From an uncultured Verrucomicrobiae bacterium (GTDB lineage Bacteria; Verrucomicrobiota; Verrucomicrobiia; Limisphaerales; UBA1096), in contig CALJHX010000006.1 of the NCBI GenBank assembly GCA_937770485.1, positions 1-42,169 of the forward strand: a stretch of 42,169 nucleotides of DNA, in the 5' to 3' direction. The translations under genes were made by a program, and so were the position numbers. Below are positions 9,701 through 16,834 of this stretch, one piece after another (positions within the stretch are counted from its first letter, which is position 1; each line of letters opens with the position of its first letter). Below the pieces are notes generated by a model that was not told the origin of the DNA, made no database searches, and saw nothing but the letters and a program-made list of their open reading frames with translations.

Positions 9701-9919
9701 ACCCACACCGGCGGAGAGCAGGCTAAGCCGCAGCCAGCCCGGGCTGTCCCATAGGCGGTCGGAGAAAAAAAGGATGAGATACGACCCGAACAACCCGGCC
9801 GCAGCGAGGCACACTGCCATCGTCGTCTCCACACGCCACAGCCGCCGCAGCACCACAGCGAATTGCTGGCGCAACTCGTCGGGAATATCCTCGCGGGAAA
9901 ACTGTTCTTTGTGGCTCAT
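6794..9919 (-). CDS. Large DUF4175-like membrane protein with long coiled coil
   Basis: About 1041 aa. Two N-terminal membrane segments lie near residues 25-50 and 55-75, with a third (AIIAAVLVTVAVVAWVII) near 165-185. A periplasmic beta-rich region of Ig-like strands follows, then a very long charged coiled coil (roughly residues 500-720, rich in EE/KK/Q) and a low-complexity Gly/Glu and Gln/Met-rich tail. This matches the DUF4175-type proteins that lie beside squalene-cyclase-like genes in Planctomycetota and Verrucomicrobiota. Function is unknown; a structural envelope role is likely. I chose the ATG at 9919 (MSHKEQF) over the TTG at 9931. It is the first gene of the operon. The usual MoxR, DUF58 and BatA-like neighbours of such loci are not found upstream. 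Confidence 0.8.
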   Translation of the reverse strand: MSHKEQFSREDIPDELRQQFAVVLRRLWRVETTMAVCLAAAGLFGSYLILFFSDRLWDSPGWLRLSLLSAGVGVAVASVVWWLSRWVFHKRDTRALAKLVQRRYRRLGDRLLGIVELADEEKRPAIFSPALYEAAISQVAGEALKLDFKQTVSPRPARQRAIIAAVLVTVAVVAWVIIPQAGWNTLQRWGLPAADISRHTLVRLTGFPVEMVVAKGESFDVNGAVEYRNPDIWKPGAASARFNDSKPIRADIAGTNVNFTVSGKVEDGALTVKVGDARHAVEIRQVQRPAMRVLDARIELPEYLQHPVQNETVQAAFLPVLRGSTVSFQGRVSRELNQAQVTIDGVAKPMSFRNNNFSSPAHEVGGTSHFAFTWRDKHDLRGAAAWQLNVEAIDDIAPRPDLGTLGRDLAILETEVLELNATVRDDFGVKEAGIEWRALGQAEEQSPQIASALTVLANGPQETEFEAAFHFSPAVLGIGRDTTVELAAWATDHLPGRKPSRTMLYRLHILGIEDHAEMVRQKLEEILENLEEVSRAEEDIAEDTRELAKADDDTLAKRKTNEKIEKTAEDQRENAQDLKDLAKEGAKALMEAMRNPAFDEQTLRDWAQNMQKMNELADQQMKQAQSKLGEAQEGGEPQEKKEKLADALEEEEEALDELADLQDKVNKDLDNLQALTLSQRLRKISKEEMALRKKIKDIIQETIGLTPDDLPERHTRANGRFTKSQGRTQAKAVELQGEISRFYERTGKGQYGEVTREMETEKTGESLAEIEQQISSNISMLAIRNLGDWSGNFEEWAKKLEPPKKESDGGGEGGGEGGEKKVNELMKLLFSMLRLRESELLHRQQTSLLEQQKGEAGIYAKGVERVVQMHADSMLELNRMQFETVEPAMLDPLQEAFDSMEITDNLLDKPQTDSTTTEAQTGTIRAMSDVINLINEEVKRDSGEQGQSQAQQEMAFMMAMMAMKQQMGQGMKQSQSGGGSQAGGTTSQSASALSGDAVGREDSERAISRGSGAAARLPEEFREVLQDYFKAVEVMEGDGKR

Positions 9920-10005
9920 GTCGACAAACAAAACAAGCGGTGCGGTAGTCTAATCATACACCGCCCCGACGCAATACGGAATTTGCCTTCGAGAGTGATT
10001 AGAGG

Positions 10006-10905
10006 CTAAGGGACGGATAGTGCGTCCTTCAGCCAAACTCGGAGTTTTTCGCGGGCTGGGCTGGGGCGGAGAAGCCATGCGTCGTTGTGGTTGCGGAAAC
10101 CGGTTTCGGCAAAAGTGATGTTTTCAGTAAGATCGGTGGATTTGATCCAATTTTTTGTCGCCGCAAGGTTGAGTTGAGCGCCGGTAATTTCGTGGCAGAT
10201 GAATTGAGGGCGCTTGGCTAGGCGCTTAAGTCGGGCGAGGGCGGAATCGCGGTCGGAGGCAGGGTAAGGCCAAGTGCGGATACCATCGTAGTGACTGTAT
10301 GGAATGAAGGCCCGCCATAGTTTGGCGGTTTCGTTATCGTACAGTCCAAGGTAGTTGCAGGCGATGGCACCGCGTGAGAATCCACACAGGATCACGCGGT
10401 CAGGGTCGCCTCCGTATTTTTTGCAAATCCACGGGACGGCTTTGTGGCAGTAATCCAACGTCGGCTGCGCGGTACGATTTTTGGCGTCGCCCCACCAAGT
10501 GAGTGCAATGTCATCTCCATTAACGTTGAGGTAAGGCAAGCATACCCAAATAAAGCCGCGTCCGCCGGAGATTCCGTAACCCATCTTGCTGCCTTCAGGC
10601 CGGCCGGTGCTAATGTCACCGTTGGCTCCTTGGTATTTGTTCCCGGCATATTCGATGAGCACCGGATAGCTTTTGCCTTGTACCCAATCAACCGGCAGAT
10701 AGGTGACATGATAAACGCCAGTCTGCTCGTAGCCGGGGATAGTTTGCTTCACTCGCCTGCCGGCATCCGGCTGGCCGGCTTCCAGTCTAGGGATGGTGAG
10801 ATCCTGCTCGACCGAACGGATATCAGGCACCTCCGCGCGAGCCAAAGACAGGGCAGCAACGAAGCCAAGCATATTGAGCCTAGTTTTTGTCAAAAAAAAC
10901 GTCAC
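10006..10905 (-). CDS. Secreted alpha/beta-hydrolase (esterase-like)
   Basis: A 299-aa protein with an N-terminal signal segment (MLGFVAALSLARA). The nucleophile elbow is GFSRG, within VILCGFSRGAIACNYL, in place of the canonical GxSxG with small residues. A C-terminal HNDAW could supply the histidine. The fold resembles poly-hydroxyalkanoate or feruloyl-esterase-type hydrolases found in sulfatase-rich PVC genomes. The natural start may be the internal ATG before LGFVAAL, which would give a cleaner signal peptide. Substrate unknown. It is monocistronic: divergent from the small basic protein gene and separated by 86 bp from the giant gene upstream of the next operon. A TTGGCCAA copy (10920-10927) sits just upstream of the start. 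Confidence 0.75.
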   Translation of the reverse strand: MTFFLTKTRLNMLGFVAALSLARAEVPDIRSVEQDLTIPRLEAGQPDAGRRVKQTIPGYEQTGVYHVTYLPVDWVQGKSYPVLIEYAGNKYQGANGDISTGRPEGSKMGYGISGGRGFIWVCLPYLNVNGDDIALTWWGDAKNRTAQPTLDYCHKAVPWICKKYGGDPDRVILCGFSRGAIACNYLGLYDNETAKLWRAFIPYSHYDGIRTWPYPASDRDSALARLKRLAKRPQFICHEITGAQLNLAATKNWIKSTDLTENITFAETGFRNHNDAWLLRPSPAREKLRVWLKDALSVP

Positions 10906-11013
10906 GATAGAAGCCGCACTTGGCCAAGCGTGCCCTTTGAGGAAGAAGCAGAAAAGCCTGCATTTATAGCAAAATATCCGGTTGCAATCGAGGGGGGGTG
11001 TGGTAGTTTCCCG

Positions 11014-11029
11014 CGCCCGCTTACGGGCG
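11014..11029. promoter_or_regulatory. GC-rich hairpin in the leader of the small basic protein gene
   Basis: CGCCCG-CTTA-CGGGCG forms a perfect 6-bp stem with a 4-nt loop, 32 bp before the ATG at 11062. An A/T-rich stretch (11040-11060) follows it. It could be a leader hairpin, or a terminator for upstream readthrough in the divergent region 10906-11061, which has no other visible gene. Confidence 0.4.
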
Positions 11030-11061
11030 GAGAGACTCCAAATCGTTTATTTTTTAAGAAA

Positions 11062-11217
11062 ATGTCACAACATCCCAGCCTGAAAGTCGGTGGTGCCGCT
11101 GAAGCCAAGCGCACTGTGCTAACCCGTTATGAGCGCGTGGAACTGCTGCGCAAACGCGGCGAACTCAAGGAGGACGACCACATCACCGGCCTGAAAAAGA
11201 CCAAGCCGGACGAATAA
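11062..11217 (+). CDS. Small basic protein of the PVC group (51 aa)
   Basis: A 51-aa, Lys/Arg-rich protein, MSQHPSLK...KTKPDE, with the pattern SLK - VLTRYERVELLRKRGE - ITGLKKTKP. This is the pattern of the conserved small basic protein of Verrucomicrobia, Chlamydiae and Planctomycetes (the TIGR04137-type family, from memory). Its role is unknown; conservation and charge suggest binding to RNA or the ribosome. It is too short to be noticed inside the longer open frame starting at 10444, which is otherwise antisense to the esterase gene. The ATG at 11062 fits the family N-terminus. It is followed 62 bp downstream by rluB on the same strand, another rRNA-linked gene, and the two may be co-transcribed. 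It is a useful taxonomic marker for this window. Confidence 0.8.
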   Translation: MSQHPSLKVGGAAEAKRTVLTRYERVELLRKRGELKEDDHITGLKKTKPDE

Positions 11218-11279
11218 TCTCCCCAGATTCCGTTGCCCTCAACGCCACTGACCGCACCGCATTTGCCTCCCCTTTGGTG

Positions 11280-12020
11280 ATGGTTCGTCTGCAAAAGTTT
11301 CTCTCCGAGGCCGGGGTGACTTCCCGCCGTGAAGGCGAAAAGCTGATACTCGCCGGTCGCGTCACTGTCGATGGCCAAGTCGTCCGCTTGCTCGGCACGA
11401 AGGTTCATCCCTCCAAAAACGAAGTGACGCTCGACGGCCGCCCGATCCGGGCCAAGGCCAAGCGCTTCGTCGCCCTCAACAAGCCCCCGAAGTTTCTCTG
11501 TACCCGCCACGACACGCACGATCGCCGGACGGTGTTCGACCTGTTGCCGGCGGACTGGGGGCACCTCTTCACGATCGGCCGGCTCGACGCCGACAGCGAG
11601 GGGCTGATCCTGCTGACCAACGATGGTGAATTTTGCCAAAAGGTGGCTCACCCGAGCCACGGCCTGCTCAAGACCTATCGCGTGACGCTGGCCAAGCGGC
11701 TCGAGCTGGAGACACTGAAGCAGCTCACGGTTGGCCTGAGCGACAAGGGAGATTTTCTCAAAGCCAAAAGCGCCCACCTGATCTCCGCCAACAACACCCG
11801 CAGCGAGGCGGAACTCGTGCTGGCTGACGGCAAAAACCGCGAAGTGCGCCGTATGTTTAAAGCGCTTGGCTTCCGTGTGTTGCGACTGCAACGGGTGGCG
11901 GTCGGGCCGGTGAGACTGGGCGAATTACCGCTCGGCAAGTGGCGCATGCTCAGTCGCGCCGAGGTCGCGTCGTGTCTCAAACCGCGCGTAAAATCGCCTC
12001 GTCCCCCTCGGCGGAATTGA
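11280..12020 (+). CDS. rluB: RsuA/RluB-type rRNA pseudouridine synthase
   Basis: A 246-aa cytoplasmic enzyme that isomerises a uridine in rRNA. Seen: an N-terminal S4 RNA-binding domain (VRLQKFLSEAGVTSRR ... LILAGRVTVDG), then the catalytic domain with GRLDADSEGLILLTNDG carrying the catalytic Asp (about residue 102), then KTYRV and the GKNREVRRM motif of the RsuA/RluB/RluE/RluF group. RluB (23S U2605 in E. coli) versus RsuA (16S U516) cannot be settled by eye. I use the ATG at 11280 instead of the GTG at 11274. The C-terminus is a short basic tail (PRVKSPRPPRRN). The gene follows the small basic protein and precedes the SH3 gene by 33 bp. Confidence 0.9.
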   Translation: MVRLQKFLSEAGVTSRREGEKLILAGRVTVDGQVVRLLGTKVHPSKNEVTLDGRPIRAKAKRFVALNKPPKFLCTRHDTHDRRTVFDLLPADWGHLFTIGRLDADSEGLILLTNDGEFCQKVAHPSHGLLKTYRVTLAKRLELETLKQLTVGLSDKGDFLKAKSAHLISANNTRSEAELVLADGKNREVRRMFKALGFRVLRLQRVAVGPVRLGELPLGKWRMLSRAEVASCLKPRVKSPRPPRRN

Positions 12021-12053
12021 CACCGGTGGGGCGACGTTTCACACTCCTCCCCC

Positions 12054-13169
12054 GTGAAACCACTTGGTCGTTTCCTCATCCCCGCGCTGACGTTGCTGGT
12101 TGCCGTTTCAGGCTTGAGCGCGAAGAACGTCGTCAGCGAAGTCACCCCCCACGAGGCAGGCACCGTCTCGGCCGACCGAGTCAACGTCCGCGCCCGGGCC
12201 AGCCTTATCGGCGAACGCGTGGCCCATCTTCGCAAGGGCGACCCAGTGACCGTTCTCGCCAAAGTGACCGTCGCACCGCCGCGCAAGGGTGAACCGACCA
12301 ACTGGCTCAAAATCGCCATGCCGGCCGCCGGCCAGACATGGGTGCACATGAGCTTCGTCAAAGAGAGTAAAGTGACCGCCAAAAGACTCAACGTCCGCGC
12401 CGGAGGCAGCGAGCGCTTCAGCATCATCGGCCGCCTAGCCAAGGGCGATTCCGTGAAGGAAAAACGCACTGCCGGCGACTGGATTGAGATCGAGCATCCC
12501 GCCGGAGCCCATGCCTACGTCGCGGCCAAGTTCATCGAGCTTGGCCAGGCCGCCGAGGAGGCCAAGCCGGAGAAAAGCCCCGAGGCCAAGCCGACTGAGG
12601 TGACCGAAACGGAAGAGCCAAAAGCAACTCCCGAGGCCAAGCCAGCCGCCGAGGAAACGAAGGAGCCGGAGGAAACCAAGGGCGAGACGGAAGAATCGAA
12701 TGAAACCACCGAGCCGGGAGACTTGCCGGAGCCGCCAGCACCGGAAGTCGTGGTGGTCGATGCCCCCGAGTCCGGCGACGCGCAAAAGCCGCCTATGGGC
12801 AACCCGGAGGATGCCGAGGAAACCAAGCCGGAACCAGCCACCGCGGTCGACGACACGAAATTGCCAGTCCCGCCACCGCGTATTGTCTCACGCGAGGGAA
12901 CCATCAAGCGACGCTTCTTCCGCAGCCCAAAAGCCCCAAGCCGGTTCGAGTTGATCAACGACAACGGCCTCACCATCAACTATCTCTACTCATCCGACTC
13001 CGGGCCGCTCAAGTCAGCCAAAGGCGAAGACGGTGAGCCGATCACCTTCAAGCATCTGATGAGTATGCTGCGCAACCGCAGGGTCATCCTGACCGGCATC
13101 GAAGCCGTGGACCCTCGCTGGCCCTCGCTGCCGCTGCTCGACGTGCGTACGCTCAAGACGCTTCCCTGA
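12054..13169 (+). CDS. Secreted protein with two bacterial SH3 domains and a Glu/Pro/Lys-rich linker
   Basis: 371 aa from a GTG start. Residues 1-23 are a signal peptide (FLIPALTLLVAVSGLSA). Two SH3b domains follow: ADRVNVRARASLIGERVAHL at about 40-60 and AKRLNVRAGGSERFSIIGRL at about 105-125, the usual RVNVRxxxS form that binds peptidoglycan or other wall polymers. Residues about 165-285 are a low-complexity linker of E, K, P, T and A. The C-terminal ~90 residues (TIKRRFFRSPKAPSRFELIND ... LMSMLRNRRVILTGIEAVDPRWP) form a conserved-looking domain I do not recognise. The stop overlaps the folD start by one base (TGATG), so the two are co-translated. Likely a periplasmic, envelope-associated protein. 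Confidence 0.82.
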   Translation: MKPLGRFLIPALTLLVAVSGLSAKNVVSEVTPHEAGTVSADRVNVRARASLIGERVAHLRKGDPVTVLAKVTVAPPRKGEPTNWLKIAMPAAGQTWVHMSFVKESKVTAKRLNVRAGGSERFSIIGRLAKGDSVKEKRTAGDWIEIEHPAGAHAYVAAKFIELGQAAEEAKPEKSPEAKPTEVTETEEPKATPEAKPAAEETKEPEETKGETEESNETTEPGDLPEPPAPEVVVVDAPESGDAQKPPMGNPEDAEETKPEPATAVDDTKLPVPPPRIVSREGTIKRRFFRSPKAPSRFELINDNGLTINYLYSSDSGPLKSAKGEDGEPITFKHLMSMLRNRRVILTGIEAVDPRWPSLPLLDVRTLKTLP

Positions 13170-14068
13170 TGCTGACTGATAACCTGATAGACGGCCGCGC
13201 GATCGCCCAGGAGGTTCACGCGGAGACCGAGTCCCGTGTTGCTTCTCTCAAGTTAGCCGGCGTCGAGCCGAGCCTTATGTTCATCCGCGTCGGGGAGGAT
13301 CCAGCATCAAAGGTGTACGTCGGCATGAAGGAGCGCACCGCGGCCAGGCTCGGCATCCGCTCCGATACGACTGTGCTGCCGGAGAACACGCCGGAGACCG
13401 GATTGCTTGAGCTGCTCCGCAAACTCAACGCAGACGCCAGCGTACACGGCGTGCTCGTGCAAGCACCGCTGCCTGTGCACATCGACGAAACGAACGTATT
13501 CTCCGCCGTGTCGCCGGCCAAGGACGTCGACGGCTTTCACCCGTTAAACGCCGGGAAACTGATGCTCGGCGAGGGTGGCGGTTTTGTTCCGTGCACACCG
13601 GGCGGCGTGCACGAGTTGCTCATCCGCTCCGGCGTGACTATCGAGGGCGCGGACGTGGTGATCCTCGGCCGGGGCAACATTGTCGGTAAACCAATGGCGG
13701 CGATCCTTTGCCAAAAGGCCAAGTACGCCAACGCCACCATCACGCTCTGTCACTCGCGTAGCCGAGACGTGGCGAAGTATTGCCGCCGGGCGGATATCAT
13801 CATTGCTGCTATGGGCGTAGCCGGGTTCGTCAAGGCTAACATGGTAAAGCCTGGCGCAACAGTGATCGACGTCGGCGTCAATCGTGTCGATGATCCCGCC
13901 GCCGAGAAGGGCTACCGGCTTGTCGGTGATGTCGACTTCGCCGCCGTCCAACCGGTTGCCGGAAAAATCACCCCGAACCCTGGCGGCGTCGGCCCTATGA
14001 CAATCGCCATGCTCATGCGCAACACCGTCCGCGCCGCCGAACAGCAAACTGACGAGTGTGCCCGATAA
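13169..14068 (+). CDS. folD: Bifunctional methylenetetrahydrofolate dehydrogenase/cyclohydrolase FolD
   Basis: A 299-aa cytoplasmic enzyme that interconverts 5,10-methylene-, methenyl- and 10-formyl-tetrahydrofolate with NADP. Seen: the YVGMKERTA motif with Tyr50 and catalytic Lys54, QAPLPVH at 98-104, KDVDGFHP at 118-125 with Asp121, PCTPGG, the dinucleotide-binding GRGNIVGKPMA, and the C-terminal PNPGGVGPMT. Length is normal, and all family landmarks are present. The gene overlaps the SH3 gene by one base at its start. Confidence 0.97.
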   Translation: MLTDNLIDGRAIAQEVHAETESRVASLKLAGVEPSLMFIRVGEDPASKVYVGMKERTAARLGIRSDTTVLPENTPETGLLELLRKLNADASVHGVLVQAPLPVHIDETNVFSAVSPAKDVDGFHPLNAGKLMLGEGGGFVPCTPGGVHELLIRSGVTIEGADVVILGRGNIVGKPMAAILCQKAKYANATITLCHSRSRDVAKYCRRADIIIAAMGVAGFVKANMVKPGATVIDVGVNRVDDPAAEKGYRLVGDVDFAAVQPVAGKITPNPGGVGPMTIAMLMRNTVRAAEQQTDECAR

Positions 14069-14081
14069 ATTTAAAGACAGA

Positions 14082-14537
14082 ATGCAAGCATCCCGAATAC
14101 TCCCCGACCTACAATGCTCCGTGCTGTGCGAAGACGTGCGCCAGGAGGCCACCGGTAACTTCATCGCGCTGGGTATCATTGGCATGATCCGCGTGCCCAA
14201 GATGCCAATCGTCGCCGGCAAGCTGTGCGTGTTCACCCGCTGGGTCGCTGGCGTAGGCGCGTTCCACGAGAACATCCGCCTCATCGCGCCCGACCAGGAA
14301 ACAGTCGTTTGCAAGTGCGAGACGAAGTTCGCCCTGCGCGACCCGGCGCATCACGCGACCAACATCGCAGTGTTTGCCGGCACCAAGTTTGAGGCACCCG
14401 GCGTGTACTACATCGAGGTGGTCGTGGATGATGTGATGAAGCTGCGCTACCCGATACCGGTGCTCGTCGTCAAGCCACCGCCCGGCGCGAAAAAGCCGGC
14501 CGAGGAAGACCCCGACGCGCCGAAGGAGAACATTTAG
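14082..14537 (+). CDS. Conserved hypothetical protein, DUF6941-like
   Basis: 151 aa from the ATG at 14082 (a GTG at 14058 would add eight residues and overlap folD by 11 bp). The pattern LQCSVLCEDVRQEATGNF, then a cytokine-like run of beta strands ending GVYYIEVVVDD, resembles the DUF6941 family, whose function is unknown. No signal peptide and no catalytic motif are visible. The tail is Pro/Lys/Glu-rich (PPPGAKKPAEEDPDAP). It may be co-transcribed with folD. The gap to the next gene is only 31 bp and is filled by a perfect palindrome built on TTGGCCAA. Confidence 0.7.
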   Translation: MQASRILPDLQCSVLCEDVRQEATGNFIALGIIGMIRVPKMPIVAGKLCVFTRWVAGVGAFHENIRLIAPDQETVVCKCETKFALRDPAHHATNIAVFAGTKFEAPGVYYIEVVVDDVMKLRYPIPVLVVKPPPGAKKPAEEDPDAPKENI

Positions 14538-14541
14538 CCGC

Positions 14542-14559
14542 CCCGCTTGGCCAAGCGGG
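14542..14559. terminator. Perfect palindrome CCCGCTTGGCCAAGCGGG between two genes
   Basis: An 18-bp perfect palindrome centred on TTGGCCAA occupies the 31-bp gap between the DUF6941-like gene and the kinase gene. As RNA it would form a 7-bp stem with a GGCC loop. No U-tract follows, so it is not a classic intrinsic terminator; it could be a processing or pausing hairpin, or simply an extended copy of the genome's dispersed palindrome. Confidence 0.4.
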
Positions 14560-14568
14560 TCATTCAGC

Positions 14569-15471
14569 ATGATTTCAACGGAGCAAGCCAAGGAGTTGTT
14601 GAGCGCTGAATTCCCCGACTGGAGGACGTTTACGCTCAACCCTATTCCCGGCGGCCTCACGAATCTAAATCTCCTCATCGAGACCGACAACGGCGAAAAG
14701 TTCGTGGCCCGGTTGCCCGGGAAAGACACCGACCTCTTCGGGATCAACCGGCAAACCGAACACGCGATTTCACGCGTGGCCTGGGAGATCGGCATAGCCC
14801 CGGAGCCGGTGGCCTTCCTCGCCGAACACGAAATACTCGTCACACGTTTCGTGGAAGGCAGCCCAATTGAAACGACCGACCCTGTGACAATCCGCAGCGT
14901 GGCCAGGCTGCTCCACCGTCTGCACTCGGCGCCGGAGGTTCCCGGCACGTTTGATCTGCCGTCGGTGATCGACGACTACATCTCGACCGCCAAGCGGTTC
15001 AACGTCACCCACCCAAGCCAACTCGGAGAGGCACTGGAATTCTCTGAGGAAATTGTCAATGCGATCGGGCGTTGCCCGAGAGTTTCGGCTCCATGCCACA
15101 ACGACCTGATTGCGGCGAATTTTCTGCAAGGCAAAGACCAGCTCTACCTCTTGGATTGGGAGTACGCCGGCATGGGCGACCCCTATGTCGACCTGGGGAA
15201 TTGCGCGGTCAACTTCTGTATGGACGAAGCCGGTTGCCGGGCATTGATGAAGTCGTACCTCGGCCGGGAGCCAAGCCCGTCGGAAATGGCACAACTGCAT
15301 CTGCTGCGGGTGCTCTCCGATTTGCGCGAAGCGATGTGGTCCTACGTGCAGGTGGGCATCTCGACTCTCGACGTGGATTTCCACGCCTACGGAATGAAGC
15401 ACCTCAAGCGTTTTTTGGACAATGCCAAATCTGACAGCTTGAACACTTGGCTCGGGGCGGTCGGTGCCTAA
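14569..15471 (+). CDS. Choline/ethanolamine-kinase-like phosphotransferase (APH fold)
   Basis: A 300-aa cytoplasmic kinase of the aminoglycoside-phosphotransferase/choline-kinase superfamily. Seen: a Gly-rich start (IPGGLTNLNLLIE) for the nucleotide loop, KFVARLPG with the ATP-binding Lys position replaced by Arg-containing context, Brenner's motif CHNDLIAANF with Asp179, and LLDWEYAGMGDP with metal-binding Asp196. The CHNDL and DWEYAG forms favour choline, ethanolamine or thiamine kinase over antibiotic kinases. It would phosphorylate a small amino alcohol with ATP. The stop overlaps the convergent neighbour by 4 bp. A decayed second copy of part of this gene lies at about 16711-16790, on the other side of that neighbour. 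Substrate is uncertain. Confidence 0.8.
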   Translation: MISTEQAKELLSAEFPDWRTFTLNPIPGGLTNLNLLIETDNGEKFVARLPGKDTDLFGINRQTEHAISRVAWEIGIAPEPVAFLAEHEILVTRFVEGSPIETTDPVTIRSVARLLHRLHSAPEVPGTFDLPSVIDDYISTAKRFNVTHPSQLGEALEFSEEIVNAIGRCPRVSAPCHNDLIAANFLQGKDQLYLLDWEYAGMGDPYVDLGNCAVNFCMDEAGCRALMKSYLGREPSPSEMAQLHLLRVLSDLREAMWSYVQVGISTLDVDFHAYGMKHLKRFLDNAKSDSLNTWLGAVGA

Positions 15472-16631
15472 CCTATATCCTGTTTGTCGATATGAATCGC
15501 AATCTGCCGTTTCTTTAGTTCGGCAAAGACGACTTCCGGATCGAACGCCAGCTCCGGAGCGACAACCCCCAAGGCCGAAACCTGGCCATCGAGAATCAAT
15601 TGAGCCGCAATGGACATCGGGATTCCGACAGAGCGGGTGTAGGCGCGAAGGCCTTCCCAGTCGGCGACCGATCCATCCGAGGCCGGATGTGAACTTGTCA
15701 GGGTGTAGCAGACCTGTTTGCCGTTCTCCGTCCCGGTGACCTCGACGTGCAGGGCATACCCATACAGCTTGGTCGTGGTTCCTTGAGCGGATTGCAGCAG
15801 ATAACTCGCGATGGTATCCATCACGCCCACGTCGACTCCGTCTACACTCACCGTTTTGTTCTCGAGGAAACCCCAGTCATACAGAACGCGCAGCAGTTGC
15901 ATGTTCGCGGGAGGCCACGTCCCACGCACTTCGACCAACCGGACTCCCTTCTCCTTGAATGATTCCGGGATTGTCTGGGTTTCGGCATGGGGGATGATGT
16001 ACTGCGTGTGTGTCCCAAACGGCTCGGGCAGTGTTATCTCCAGCGGCCGCGCGAATGGCTCGACCTGTTTGAACGCGCCGTCCTCAAAAACGATCCGGCT
16101 TTCCAAGCCGGGCTCGTATTCGATACGGGTGGTCTCAGTGATCGCTGGCGAGAAGGCAAACGGCCGGAACGCCCCGTGGCTGATGCGAATGGTGTCAATC
16201 GACTCCAGCCGGTCGTGCGCGTAACGAGCCATCACGTTGGTGGTGCCCGGTGTCATCCCGAATCCAGGCACGTAGGTTTTGCCTGCAGCCACAAATGCAT
16301 CATGAAACGCGAACTCCGGCCCGGTTCCGTTTAGGTTCACGCCATGCACACCCGCCCTCGCGATGCACAGTGTTGACTCGTGGTTGATGGAGATGGGAGT
16401 GCCATCCATGACGAGATCGTAATCCCGCATCAAGTTAGCGGTTTGGTCGGTCTTGAAAACATCAGCTTGGGCGAAGTCAACACGGTCGTCGTCCAGCCAA
16501 GCGACCACCTCCCGTCCTCGAGCCTCGTCCAGGTCGCCGATAGTAACCCGAGTTGGTTTGTCGGATTGTAGAAGGTCGAGAACTGATTCGCGGCTGATTT
16601 TCCCAGCGGCACCCAGACAAAAAATTTTCAT
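15468..16631 (-). CDS. Saccharopine dehydrogenase-family NAD(P)-dependent oxidoreductase
   Basis: A 387-aa protein with an N-terminal Rossmann nucleotide-binding start (MKIFCLGAAGKISRESVLDLL), GDLDEARG after beta-2, and the family's central GTGPEFAFHDA and PGFGMTPGTTNVMARYA segments, typical of the saccharopine dehydrogenase/LysDH-like family. Such enzymes oxidise or form secondary amines of amino acids; the actual substrate cannot be read from the sequence. It is convergent with the kinase gene, overlapping its stop by 4 bp, and appears monocistronic. Its insertion between the kinase gene and a relic of the same kinase gene suggests a local rearrangement. An amidinotransferase or lysine-pathway partner is not seen nearby. 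Confidence 0.82.
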   Translation of the reverse strand: MKIFCLGAAGKISRESVLDLLQSDKPTRVTIGDLDEARGREVVAWLDDDRVDFAQADVFKTDQTANLMRDYDLVMDGTPISINHESTLCIARAGVHGVNLNGTGPEFAFHDAFVAAGKTYVPGFGMTPGTTNVMARYAHDRLESIDTIRISHGAFRPFAFSPAITETTRIEYEPGLESRIVFEDGAFKQVEPFARPLEITLPEPFGTHTQYIIPHAETQTIPESFKEKGVRLVEVRGTWPPANMQLLRVLYDWGFLENKTVSVDGVDVGVMDTIASYLLQSAQGTTTKLYGYALHVEVTGTENGKQVCYTLTSSHPASDGSVADWEGLRAYTRSVGIPMSIAAQLILDGQVSALGVVAPELAFDPEVVFAELKKRQIAIHIDKQDIG

Positions 16632-16710
16632 TAGAGATCAGTAATGTGAACGTTTTTAGTCGACCAGCCAACTTTATCAGCGAGGGGGGGTGGAGAGCGA
16701 GCCCTGCCTA

Positions 16711-16790
16711 CTGACCCAGGGAATTGCGCGGTCAGCCTCTGGACAGTCGAAGCCGATTGCCGGACATTGATGGAGTCTGAGCCAAGCGAT
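16711..16790 (+). pseudogene. Relic of the choline-kinase-like gene
   Basis: This noncoding stretch matches the kinase gene around 15191-15280. GGGAATTGCGCGGTCA is identical in both (16 bases). The following bases keep the same order (GAAGCCG, TTGCCGG, CATTGATG, GAGCCAAGC) with scattered substitutions and one deletion. It lies on the same strand as the kinase gene but 1.4 kb further on, beyond the inverted saccharopine-dehydrogenase-like gene. It is the remnant of a duplicated copy, not functional. Confidence 0.7.
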
Positions 16791-16834
16791 TGGTTGTGCT
16801 GTACAGCTTCGCGCAGTAGCCTCCCGTGCCAACG

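Noticed and set aside
7778..9754. A 658-residue open frame on the plus strand
   Set aside because: It lies antisense to the DUF4175-like gene, is rich in low-complexity Leu/Arg/Val typical of GC-rich shadows, and shows no domain.
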